Shown here: piece after piece, positions 25,835 through 38,112 of the stretch
Numbering within the stretch: position 1 is the stretch's first letter
How the letters are laid out: each line of letters begins with the position of its first letter
Assembly (NCBI RefSeq): GCF_949987535.1
Contig: NW_026645886.1
Span: 89,160-153,159 of the forward strand
DNA length: 64,000 bases
Reading direction: 5' to 3'
From: Balaenoptera acutorostrata
Lineage: Eukaryota > Chordata > Mammalia > Artiodactyla > Balaenopteridae
Notes under the pieces: model-generated
Told to the model about the DNA's origin: nothing
The model's database searches: none
The model's input: only the letters and a program-made list of their open reading frames with translations
Position numbers and translations under genes: made by a program

Positions 25835-28800
25835 CTTTAAACCTGTTCCTTAAATCACTAGTGCTTAGGAAATCTATTGGAGGCAGAAGCCGTCAAGGGT
25901 AGCCTAGGGTTAGGGTTAGGGTTAGGGTGAGGTTTAGGGTACGGCTTAGGGTACGGGTTCGGGGAGGGATTCGGGTAGGGCGTAGGGTATGGGTTAGAGT
26001 TAGGGTTAGGGTTAGTGTTAGGGTTAGGGCTCAGTTTAGGGTACGGGTTAGGATTAGGGTACGCGTTAGTGTTAGGGTAGGGGTTAGGGTTAGGGTACGC
26101 TTTAGGGTGAGGGTAGTCATTAAACCTATCCCACTCTCTAGATACCCCTTAGCACGTAAAGGAATATTATTTGGTGGTCCAGCCATGGAGAAGGGTTTAG
26201 ACACTAGGAGAAGATAAGGAACACACCCATTATCAAGAAATCACAATATGATTCTCTTTTTAAACTGTTCCTTAAAACACTAGTGCTTAGGAAATCTATT
26301 GGAGGCAGAAGCAGTCAAGGGTAGCTTAGGGTTAGGGTTAGGGTTAGGGTGAGGGTTAGGGTACGGCTTAGGGTACGGGTTCGGGGAGGGGTTCGGGTAG
26401 GGGGTAGGGTATGGGTTAGGGTTAGGGTTAGGGCTAGTGTTAGGGTTAGGGCTCGGTTTAGGGTACGGGTTAGGATTCGGGTACGCGTTAGGGTTAGGGT
26501 AGGGGTTAGGGTTAGGGTACGCGTTATGGTGAGGGTAATTATTAAACCTATCCCACTCTCTAGATACCCCTTAGCACGTAAAGGAATATTATTTGGGGGT
26601 CCAGCCATGGAGAAGAGTTTAGACACTAGGAGAAGATAAGGAACACACCCATTATCACGAAATCACATTAGGATTCTCTTTTTAACCTGTTCCTTAAAAC
26701 ACTAGTGCTTAGGAAATCTATTGGAGGCAGAAGCAGTCAAGGGTAGCTTAGGGTTAGTGTTAGGGTTAGGGTGAGGGCTAGGGTATGGCTTAGGGTACGG
26801 GTTCGGGGAGGGGTTCGGGTCGGGCGTAGGGTATGGGTTAGGGTTAGGGTTAGGGCTAGTGTTAGGGTTAGGGCTCGGTTTAGGGTACGGGTTAGGATTA
26901 GGGTACGCGTTAGGGTTAGGGTAGGGGTTAGGGTTAGGGTACGCGTTAGGGTGAGGGTAGTTATTAAACCTATCCCACTCTCTAGATACCCCTTAGCACG
27001 TAAAGGAATATTATTTGGGGGTCCAGCCATGGAGAAGAGTTTAGACACGAGGAGAAGATAAGGAACACACCCATTATCAAGAAATCACATTAGGATTCTC
27101 CTTTAAACCTGTTCCTTAAATCACTAGTGCTTAGGAAATCTATTGGAGGCAGAAGCCGTCAAGGGTAGCCTAGGGTTAGGGTTAGGGTTAGGGTGAGGTT
27201 TAGGGTACGGCTTAGGGTACGGGTTCGGGGAGGGATTCGGGTAGGGCGTAGGGTATGGGTTAGAGTTAGGGTTAGGGTTAGTGTTAGGGTTAGGGCTCAG
27301 TTTAGGGTACGGGTTAGGATTAGGGTACGCGTTAGTGTTAGGGTAGGGGTTAGGGTTAGGGTACGCTTTAGGGTGAGGGTAGTCATTAAACCTATCCCAC
27401 TCTCTAGATACCCCTTAGCACGTAAAGGAATATTATTTGGTGGTCCAGCCATGGAGAAGGGTTTAGACACTAGGAGAAGATAAGGAACACACCCATTATC
27501 AAGAAATCACAATATGATTCTCTTTTTAAACTGTTCCTTAAAACACTAGTGCTTAGGAAATCTATTGGAGGCAGAAGCAGTCAAGGGTAGCTTAGGGTTA
27601 GGGTTAGGGTTAGGGTGAGGGTTAGGGTACGGCTTAGGGTACGGGTTCGGGGAGGGGTTCGGGTAGGGGGTAGGGTATGGGTTAGGGTTAGGGTTAGGGC
27701 TAGTGTTAGGGTTAGGGCTCGGTTTAGGGTACGGGTTAGGATTCGGGTACGCGTTAGGGTTAGGGTAGGGGTTAGGGATAGGGTACGCGTTAGGGTGAGG
27801 GTAATTATTAAACCTATCCCACTCTCTAGATACCCCTTAGCACGTAAAGGAATATTATTTGGGGTTCCAGCCATGGAGAAGAGTTTAGACACGAGGAGAA
27901 GATAAGGAAAACACCCATTATCAAGAAATCACATTAGGATTCTCTTTTTAACCTGTTCCTTAAAACACTAGTGCTTAGGAAATCTATTGGAGGCAGAAGC
28001 CGTCAAGGGTAGCTTAGGGTTAGGCGTAGGGTTAGGGTGAGGGTTAGGGTACGACTTAGGGTACGGGTTCGGGGAGGGGTTCGGGTAGGGCGTAGGGTAT
28101 GGTTTAGGGTTAGGGTTAGGGTTAGTGTTAGGGTTAGGGCTCGGTTTAGGGTACGGGTTAGGATTAGGGTACGCGTTAGGGTTAGAGTAGGGGTTAGGGT
28201 TAGGGTACGCGTTAGGGTGAGGGTAGTTATTAAACCTATCACACTCTCTAGATACCCCTTAGCACATAAAGGAATATTATTTGGGGGTCCAGCCATGGAG
28301 AAGAGTTTAGACACGAGGAGAAGATAAGGAACACACCCATTATCAAGAAATCACATTAGGATTCTCTTTTTAACCTGTTCCTTAAAACACTAGTTCTTAG
28401 GAAATCTATTGGAGGCAGAAGCAGTCAAGGGTAGCTTAGGGTTAGGGTTAGGGTTAGGGTGAGGGTTAGGGTACGGCTTAGGGTACGGGTTCGGGGAGGG
28501 GTTCGGGTAGGGCGTAGGGTATGGGTTAGGGTTAGGGTTAGTTCTAGTGTTAGGGTTAGGGCTCGGTTTAGGCTACAGGTTAGGATTAGGGTACGCGTTA
28601 GGGTTAGGGTAGGGGTTAGGGTTAGTGTACGCTTTAGGGTGAGGGTAGTTATTAAACCTATCCCACTCTCTAGATACCCCTTAGCACGTACAGGAATATT
28701 ATTGGGGGTCCAGCCATGGAGAAGAGTTTAGACACTAGGAGAAGATAAGGAACACACCCATTATCACGAAATCACATTAGGATTCCCTTTTTAACCTGTT

Positions 28801-30753
28801 CCTTAAAACACTAGTGCTTAGGAAATCTATTGGAGGCAGAAGCAGTCAAGGGTAGCTTAGGGTTAGGGTTAGGGTTAGGGTGAGGGTTAGGGTATGGCTT
28901 AGGGTACGGGTTCGGGGAGGGGTTCGCGGAGGGCGTAGGGTATGGGTTAGGGTTAGGGTTAGGGCTCGGTTTAGGGTACGGGTTAGGATTAGGGTACGCG
29001 TTAGGGTTAGGGTAGGGGTTAGGGTTAGGGTACGCGTTAGGGTGAGGGTAGTTATTAAACCTATCCCACTCTCTAGATACCCCTTAGCACGTAAAGGAAT
29101 ATTATTTGGGGGTCCAGCCATGGAGAAGAGTTTAGACACGAGGAGAAGGTAAGGAACACACCCATTATCAAGAAATCACATTAGGATTCTCTTTTTAACC
29201 TGTTCCTTAAAACACTAGTGCTTAGGAAATCTATTGGAGGCAGAAGCCGTCAAGGGTAGCTTAGGGTTAGGGTTAGGGTTAGGGTGAGGTTTAGGGTACG
29301 GTTTAGGGTACGGGTTCAGGGAGGGGTTCGGGTAGGGCGTAGGGTATGGGTTAGGGTTAGGGTTAGAGTTAGTGTTAGGGTTAGGGCTCGGTTTAGGCTA
29401 CGGGTTAGGATTAGGGTACGCGCTAGGGTTAGGGTAGGGGTTAGGGTTAGGGTACGCGTTAGGGTGAGGGTAGTTATTATACCTATCACACTCTCTAGAT
29501 ACCCCTTAGCACATAAAGGAATATTATTTGGGGGTCCAGCCATGGAGAAGAGTTTAGACACGAGGAGAAGATAAGGAACACACCCATTATCAAGAAATCA
29601 CATTAGGATTCTCTTTTTAACCTGTTCCTTAAAACACTAGTGCTTAGGAAATCTATTGGAGGCAGAAGCCGTCAAGGTTAGCTTAGGGTTAGGGTTAGGG
29701 TTAGGGTGAGGGTTAGGGTACGGCTTACGATACGGGTTTGGGGAGGGGTTCGAGTAGGGCGTAGGGTATGGGTTAGGGTTAGGGTTAGGGCTAGTGTTAG
29801 GGTTAGGGCTCGGTTTAGGGTACGGGTTAGGATTAGGGTATGCGTTAGGGTAAGGGTAGGGGTTATGGTTAGGGTACGCGTTAGGGTGAGGGTAGTTATT
29901 AAACCTATCCCACTCTCTAGATACCCCTTAGCACGTAAAGGAATATTATTTGGGGGTCCAGCCATGGAGAAGAGTTTAGACACGAGGAGAAGATAAGGAA
30001 CACACCCATTATCAAGAAATCACATTAGGATTCTCCTTTAAACCTGTTCCTTAAATCACTAGTGCTTAGGAAATCTATTGGAGGCAGAAGCCGTCAAGGG
30101 TAGCCTAGGGTTAGGGTTAGGGTTAGGGTGAGGGTTAGAGTACGGCTTAGGGTACGGGTTCGGGGAGGGATTCGGGTAGGGCGTAGGGTATGGGTTAGAG
30201 TTAGGGTTAGGGTTAGTGTTAGGGTTAGGGCTCAGTTTAGGGTACGGGTTAGGATTAGGGTACGCGTTAGTGTTAGGGTAGGGGTTAGGGTTAGGGTACG
30301 CTTTAGGGTGAGGGTAGTTATTAAACCTATCCCACTCTCTAGATACCCCTTAGCAAGTAAAGGAATATTATTTGGGGGTCTAGCCATGGAGAAGGGTTTA
30401 GACACTAGGAGAAGATAAGGAACACACCCATTATCAAGAAATCACAATATGATTCTCTTTTTAAACTGTTCCTTAAAACACTAGTGGTTAGGAAATCTAT
30501 TGGAGGCAGAAGCAGTCAAGGGTAGCTTAGTGTTAGGGTTAGGGTTAGGGTGAGGGTTAGGGTACGGCTAAGGGTACGGGTTCGGGGACGGTTTCGGGTA
30601 GGGCCTAGTGTATGGGTTAGGGTTAGGGTTAGGGTTAGTGTTAGGGTTAGGGCTCGGTTTAGGGTACGGGTTAGGATTAGGGTACGCGTTAGGGTTAGGG
30701 TAGCGGTTAGGGTTAGGGTACGCGTTAGGGTGAGGGTAGTTATTAAACCTATC
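25641..30753 (+). repeat. Block B2 (5.11 kb), copy of 17232-22344
   Basis: This is the second copy of B at +8,409. Monomers start at 25904, 26326, 26748, 27170, 27592, 28014, 28436 (421 bp), 28857 (404 bp), 29261, 29683, 30105 and 30527. The trimer repeat is retained. One internal difference was seen (27778). It ends within the non-telomeric segment of the monomer at 30527. Confidence 0.9.
28857..29260 (+). repeat. Second copy of the 404-bp monomer
   Basis: It has the same three-hexamer deletion and GCGGAGGGC variant as 20448-20851, exactly 8,409 bp away. The shared deletion shows that it was copied as part of the large block and did not arise twice. Confidence 0.9.
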
Positions 30754-33700
30754 ACACTCTCTAGATACCCCTTAGCACGTAAAGGAATATTATTTGGGGG
30801 TCCAGCCATGGAGAAGAGTTTAGACACTAGGAGAAGATAAGGAACACACCCATTATCACGAAATCACACTAGGATTCTCTTTTTAACCTGTTCCTTAAAG
30901 CACTAGTGCTTAGGAAATCTATTGGAGGCAGAAGCAGTCAAGGGTAGCTTAGGGTTAGGGTTAGGGTTAGGGTGAGGGTTAGGGTACGGCTTAGGGTACG
31001 GGTTCGGGGAGGGGTTCGGGTAGGGCGTAGGGTATGGGTTAGGGTTAGGGTTAGGGCTAGTGTTAGGGTTAGGGCTCGGTTTAGGGTACGGGTTAGGATT
31101 AGGGTACGCGTTAGGGTTAGGGTAGGGGTTAGGGTTAGGGTACGCGTTAGGGTGGGGGTAGTTATTAAACCTATCACACTCTCTAGATACGCCTTAGCAC
31201 GTAAAGGAATATTATTTGGGGGTCCAGCCATGGAGAAGGGTTTAGACACTAGGAGAAGATAAGGAACACACCCATTATCAAGAAATCACAATATGATTCT
31301 CTTTTTAAACTGTTCCTTAAAACACTAGTGGTTAGGAAATCTATTGGAGGCAGAAGCAGTCAAGGGTAGCTTAGGGTTAGGGTTAGGGTTAGGGTGAGGG
31401 TTAGGGTACGGCTTAGGGTACGGGTTCGGGGAGGGTTTCGGGTAGGGCCTAGGGTATGGGTTAGGGTTAGGGTTAGGGTTAGTGTTAGGGTTAGGGCTCG
31501 GTTTAGGGTACGGGTTAGGATTAGGGTACTCGTTAGGCTTAGGGTAGCGGTTAGGGTTAGGGTACGCGTTAGGGTGAGGGTAGTTATTAAACCTATCACC
31601 CTCTCTAGATACCCCTTAGCACGTAAAGGAATATTATTTGGGGGTCGAGCCATGGAGAAGAGTTTAGACACTAGGAGAAGATAAGGAACACACCCATTAT
31701 CACGAAATCACATTAGGATTCTCTTTTTAACCTGTTCCTTAAAACACTAGTGCTTAGGAAATCTATTGGAGGCAGAAGCAGTCAAGGGTAGCTTATGGTT
31801 AGGGTTAGGGTTAGGGTGAGGGTTAGGGTACGGCTTAGGGTACGGGTTCGGGGAGGGGTTCGGGTAGGGCGTAGGGTATGGGTTAGGGTTAGGGTTAGGG
31901 CTAGTGTTAGGGTTAGGGCTCGGTTTAGGGTACGGGTTAGGATTAGGGTACGCGTTAGGGTTAGGGTAGGGGTTAGGGTTAGGGTACGCGTTAGGGTGAG
32001 GGTAATTATTAAACCTATCTCACTCTCTAGATACCCCTTAGCACGTAAAGGAATATTATTTGGGGGTCCAGCCATGGAGAAGAGTTTAGACACGAGGAGA
32101 AGATAAGGAACACACCCATTATCAAGAAATCACATTAGGATTCTCTTTTTAACCTGTTCCTTAAAACACTAGTGCTTAGGAAATCTATTGGAGGCAGAAG
32201 CCGTCAAGGGTAGCTTAAAGGTTAGGGTTAGGGTTAGGGTGAGGGTTAGGGTACGGTTTAGGGTACGGGTTCAGGGAGGGGTTCGGGTAGGGCGTAGGGT
32301 ATTGGTTAGGGTTAGGGTTAGAGTTAGTGTTAGGGTTAGGGCTCGGTTTAGGGTACGGGTTAGGATTAGGGTACGCGCTAGGGTTAGGGTAGGGGTTAGG
32401 GTTAGGGTACGCGTTAGGGTGAGGGTAGTTATTAAACCTATCACACTCTCTAGATACCCCTTAGCACGTAAAGGAATATTATTTGGGGGTCCAGCCATGG
32501 AGAAGAGTTTAGACACGAGGAGAAGATAAGGAACACACCCATTATCAAGAAATCACATTAGGATTCTCCTTTAAACCTGTTCCTTAAATCACTAGTGCTT
32601 AGGAAATCTATTGGAGGCAGAAGCCGTCAAGGGTAGCTTAGGGTTAGGGTAAGGGTTAGGGTGAGGGTTAGGGTACGGCTTAGGGTACGGGTTCGGGGAG
32701 GGGTTGGGGTAGGGCGTAGGGTATGGGTTAGAGTTAGGGTTAGGGTTAGTGTTAGGGTTAGGGCTCAGTTTAGGGTACGGGTTAGGATTAGGGTACGCGT
32801 TAGTGTTAGGGTAGGGGTTAGGGTTAGGGTACGCTTTAGGGTGAGGGTAGTTATTAAACTTATCCCACTCTCTAGATACCCCTTGGCACGTAAAGGAATA
32901 TTATTTGGGGGTCCAGCCATGGAGAAGAGTTTAGACACGAGGAGAAGATAAGGAACACAACCATTATCAAGAAATCACATTAGGATTCTCCTTTAAACCT
33001 GTTCCTTAAATCACTAGTGCTTAGGAAATCTATTGGAGGCAGAAGCCGTCAAGGGTAGCCTAGGGTTAGGGTTAGGGTTAGGGTGAGGGTTAGGGTACGG
33101 CTTAGGGTACGGGTTCGGGGAGGGGTTCGGGTAGGGCGTAGGGTATGGGTTAGGGTTAGGGTTAGGGCTAGTGTTAGGGTTAGGGCTCGGTTTAGGTTAC
33201 GGGTTAGGATTAGGGTACGCGTTAGGGTTAGGGTAGGGGTTAGGGTTAGGGTACGCGTTAGGGTGGGGGTAGTTATTAAACCTATCACACTCTCTAGATA
33301 CCCCTTAGCACGTAAAGGAATATTATTTGGGGGTCCAGCCATGGAGAAGAGTTTAGACACGAGGAGAAGATAAGGAACACACCCATTATCAAGAAATCAC
33401 ATTAGGATTCTCTTTTTAACCTGTTCCTTAAAACACTAGTGCTTAGGAAATCTATTGGAGGCAGAAGCCATCAAGGGTAGCTTAGGGTTAGGGTTAGGGT
33501 TAGGGTGAGGGTTAGGGTACGGTTTAGGGTACGGGTTCAGGGAGGGGTTCGGGTAGGGCGTAGGGTGTGGTTTAGGGTTAGGGTTAGAGTTAGTGTTAGG
33601 GTTAGGGCTCGGTTTAGGGTACGGGTTAGGATTAGGGTAAGTGCTAGGGTTATGGTAGGGGTTAGGGTTAGGGTACGCGTTAGGGTGAGGGTAGTTATTA

Positions 33701-36700
33701 ACCCTATCACACTCTCTAGATACCCCTTAGCACATAAAGGAATATTATTTGGGGGTCCAGCCACGGAGAAGAGTTTAGACACGAGGAGAAGATAAGGAAA
33801 ACACCCATTATCAAGAAATCACAGTAGGATTCTCTTTGTAACATGTTCCTTAAAACACTAGTGCTTAGGAAATCTATTGGAGGCAGAAGCCGTCAAGGGT
33901 AGCTTAGGGTTAGGGTTAGGGTTAGGGTGAGGGTTAGGGTACGGCTTAGGGTACGGGTTCGGGGAGGGGTTCGGGTAGGGCGTAGGGTATGGTTTAGGGT
34001 TAGGGTTAGGGCTAGTGTTAGGGTTAGGGCTCGGTTTAGGCTACAGGTTAGGATTAGGGTACGCGTTAGGGTTAGGGTAGGGGTTAGGGTTAGTGTACGC
34101 GTTAGGGTGAGGGTAGTTATTAAACCTATCCCACTCTCTAGATACCCCTTAGCACGTACAGGAATATTATTGGGGGTCCAGCCATGGAGAAGAGTTTAGA
34201 CACTAGGAAATGATAAGGAACACACCCATTATCACGAAATCACATTAGGATTCTCTTTTTAACCTGTTCCTTAAAACACTAGTGCTTAGGAAATCTATTG
34301 GAGGCAGAAGCAGTCAAGGGTAGCTTAGGGTTAGGGTTAGGGTTAGGGTGAGGGTTAGGGTATGGCTTAGGGTACGGGTTCGGGGAGGGGTTCGGGTAGG
34401 GCGTAGGGTATGGGTTAGGGTTAGGGTTAGGGTTAATGTTAGGGTTAGGGCTCGGTTTAGGGTACGGGTTAGGATTAGGGTACGCGTTAGGGTTAGGGCA
34501 GGGGTTAGGGTTAGGGTACGCGTTAGGGTGGGGGTAGTTATTAAACCTATCACACTCTCTAGATACCCCTTAGCACGTAAAGGAATATTATTTGGGGGTC
34601 CAGCCATGGAGAAGAGTTTAGACACGAGGAGAAGATAAGGAACACCCCCATTATCAAGAAATCACATTAGGATTCTCTTTTTAACCTGTTCCTTAAAACA
34701 CTAGTGCTTAGGAAATCTATTGGAGGCAGAAGCAGTCAAGGGTAGCTTAGGGTTAGGGTTAGGGTTAGGGTGAGGGTTAGGGTACGGCTTATGGTACGGG
34801 TTCGGGGAGGGTTTCGGGTAGGCCGTAGGGTATGGGTTAGGGTTAGGGTTAGGGTTAGTGTTAGGGTTAGGGCTCGGTTAAGGGTACGGGTTAGGATTAG
34901 GGTACGCGTTAGAGTTAGGGTAGTGGTTAGGGTTAGGGTACGCTTTAGGGTGAGGGTAGTTATTAAACCTATCCCACTCTCTAGATAACCCTTAGCACGT
35001 AAAGGAATATTATTTGGGGGTCCAGCCATGGAGAAGAGTTTAGACACTAGGAGAAGATAAGAACACACCCATTATCAAGAAATCACAATATGATTCTCTT
35101 TTTAAACTGTTCCTTAAAACACTAGTGCTTAGGAAATCTATTGGAGGCAGAAGCAGTCAAGGGTAGCTTAGGGTTAGGGTTAGGGTTAGGGTGAGGGTTA
35201 GGGTACGGCTTAGGGTACAGGTTCGGGGAGGGGTTCGGGTAGGGCGTAGGCTATGGGTTAGGGTTAGGTTTAGGGTTAGTGTTAGGGTTAGGGCTCGGTT
35301 TAGGGTACGGGTTAGGATTAGGGTATGCGTTAGGGTTAGGGTAGGGGTTAGGGTTAGGGTATGTGATAGGGTGAGGTTAGTTATTAAACCCATCCCACTC
35401 TCTAGATACCCCTTAGCACGTAAAGGAATATTATTTGGGGGTCCAGCCATGGAGAAGAGTTTAGACACTAGGAGAAGATAAGAAACACACCCATTCTCAA
35501 GAAATCACATTAGGATTCTCTTTTTAACATATTCCTTAAAACACTAGTGCTTAGCAAATCTATTGGAGGCACAAGCCGTCAAGGGTAGCTTAGGGTTAGG
35601 GTTAGGGTTAGGGTGAGGGTTAGGGTACGGCTTAGGGTACGGGTTCGGGGAGGGGTTCGGGTTGGGCGTAGGGTATGGGTTAGGGTTAGGGTTAGGGCTA
35701 GTGTTACTGTTAGGGCTCGGTTTAGGGTACAGGTTAGGATTAGGGTACGCGTTAGGGTTAGGGTAGGGGTTAGGGTTAGTGTACACGTTCGGGTGAGGGT
35801 AGTTATTAAACCTACCCACTCTCTAGATACCCCTTAGCACGTAAAGGAATATTATTTGGGGGTCCAGCCATGGAGAACGGTTTAGACACTAGGAGAAGAT
35901 AAGGAACACACCCATTATCAAGAAATCACAATATGATTCTCTTTTTAAACTGTTCCTTAAAACACTAGTGGTTAGGAAATCTATTGGAGGCAGAAGCAGT
36001 CAAGGGTAGCTTAGGGTTAGGGTTAGGGTTAGGGTGAGGGTTAGGGTACGGCTTAGGGTACGGGTTCGGGGAGGGGTTCGGGTAGGGCGTAGGCTATGGG
36101 TTAGGGTTAGGGTTAGGGTTAGTGTTAGGGTTAGGGCTCGGTTTAGGTTACGGGTTAGGATTAGGGTACTCGTTAGGGTTAGGGTAGCGGTTAGGGTTAG
36201 GGTACGCGTTACGGTGAGGGTAGTTATTAAACCTATCACACTCTCTAGATACCCCTTAGCACGTAAAGGAATATTATTTGGGGGTCCAGCCATGGAGAAG
36301 AGTTTAGACACTAGGAGAAGATAAGGAACACACCCATTATCACGAAATCACATTAGGATTCTCTTTTTAACCTGTTCCTTAAAACACTAGTGCTTAGGAA
36401 ATCTATTGGAGGCAGAAGCAGTCAAGGGTAGCTTAGGGTTAGGGTTAGGGTTAGGGTGAGGGTTAGGGTACGGCTTAGGGTACGGGTTCGGGGAGGGGTT
36501 CGGGTAGGGCGTAGGGTATTGGTTAGGGTTAGGGTTAGGGCTAGTGTTAGGGTTAGGGCTTGGTTTAGGGTACGGGTTAGGATTAGGGTACGCGTTAGGG
36601 TTAGGGTAGGGGTTAGGGTTAGGGTACGCGTTAGGGTGAGGGTAGTTATTAAACCTATCCCACTCTCTAGATACCCCTTAGCACGTAAAGGAATATTATT

Positions 36701-38112
36701 TGGGGGTCCAGCCATGGAGAAGAGTTTAGACACGAGGAGAAGATAAGGAACACACCCATTATCAAGAAATCACATTAGGATTCTCTTTTTAACCTGTTCC
36801 TTAAAACACTAGTGCTTAGGAAATCTATTGGAGGCAGAAGCCGTCAAAGGTAGCTTAGGGTTAGGGTTAGGGTTAGGGTGAGGGTTAGGGTACGGTTTAG
36901 GGTACGGGTTCAGGGAGGGGTTCGGGTAGGGCGTAGGGTATGGGTTAGGGTTAGGGTTAGAGTTAGTGTTAGGGTTAGGGCTCGGTTTAGGGTACGGGTT
37001 AGGATTAGGGTAAGTGCTAGGGTTAGGGTAGGGGTTAGGGTTAGGGTACGCGTTAGGGTGAGGGTAGTTATTAAACCTATCACACTCTCTAGATACCCCT
37101 TAGCACATAAAGGAATATTATTTGGGGGTCCAGCCAAGGAGAAGAGTTTAGACACGAGGAGAAGATAAGGAACACACCCATTATCAAGAAATCACATTAG
37201 GATTCTCTTTTTAACATGTTCCTTAAAACACTAGTGCTTAGGAAATCTATTGGAGGCAGAAGCCGTCAAGGGTAGCTTCGGGTTAGGGTTAGGGTTAGGG
37301 TGAGGGTTAGGGTACGGCTTAGGGTAGGGGTTCGGGGAGGGGTTCGGGTAGGGCGTAGGGTATGGGTTAGGGTTAGGGTTAGGGCTAGTGTTAGGGTTAG
37401 GGCTCGGTATGGCTACAGGTTAGGATTAGGGTACGCGTTAGGGTTAGGGTAGGGGTTAGGGTTAGTGTACGCGTTAGGGTGAGGGTAGTTATTAAACCTA
37501 TCCCACTCTCTAGATACCCCTTAGCACCTACAGGAATATTATTGGGGGTCCAGCCATGGAGAAGAGTTTAGACACTAGGAAAAGATAAGGAACACACCCA
37601 TTATCACGAAATCACATTAGGATTCTCTTTTTAACCTGTTCCTTAAAACACTGGTTCTTAGGAAATCTATTGGAGGCAGAAGCAGTCAAGGGTAGCTTAG
37701 GTTTAGGGTTAGGGTTAGGGTGAGGGTTAGGGTATGGCTTAGGGTACGGGTTCGGGGAGGGGTTCGGGTAGGGCGTAGGGTATGGGTTAGGGTTAGGGTT
37801 AGGGTTAGGGTTAGGGCTCGGTTTAGGGTACGGGTTAGGATTAGGGTACGCGTTAGGGTTAGGGTAGGGGTTAGGGTTAGGGTACGCGTTAGGGTGAGGG
37901 TAGTTATTAAGCCTATCCCACTCTCTAGATACCCCTTAGCACGTAAAGGAATATTATTTGGGGGTCCAGCCATGGAGAAGAGTTTAGACACGAGGAGAAG
38001 ATAAGGAACACACCCATTATCAAGAAATCACATTAGGATTCTCTTTTTAACATGTTCCTTAAAACACTAGTGCTTAGGAAATCTATTGGAGGCAGAAGCC
38101 GTCAAGGGTAGC
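30754..38112 (+). repeat. Mixed satellite monomers, including b-c-d-e-like segment
   Basis: Monomers start at 30949, 31371, 31793, 32216, 32638, 33060, 33482, 33904, 34325, 34747, 35168, 35590, 36011, 36433, 36855, 37277 and 37697. Several have single-base indels: CTTAAAGG gains one base (32215-32222), AGATAAGAAC loses G (35056), CCTACCCAC loses T (35813), and CGGTATGGC loses one base (37406). 33482 and 36855 share AAGTGCTAGGG and are 3,373 bp apart. 33904, 34325, 34747 and 35168 carry the same markers, in the same order, as monomers b, c, d and e of the 7-mer repeat at 40.6-51.1 kb. Confidence 0.85.
37787..37816 (+). repeat. Longest perfect TTAGGG run seen (5 units)
   Basis: Five perfect TTAGGG hexamers lie between TATGGG and CTCGGT. 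This a-type arrangement arises because the CTAGTG hexamer is absent, joining two runs. It recurs in monomers 40645, 43586, 45261 and 48202. No longer perfect run was noticed anywhere, so the window contains no true telomere tract. Confidence 0.85.
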
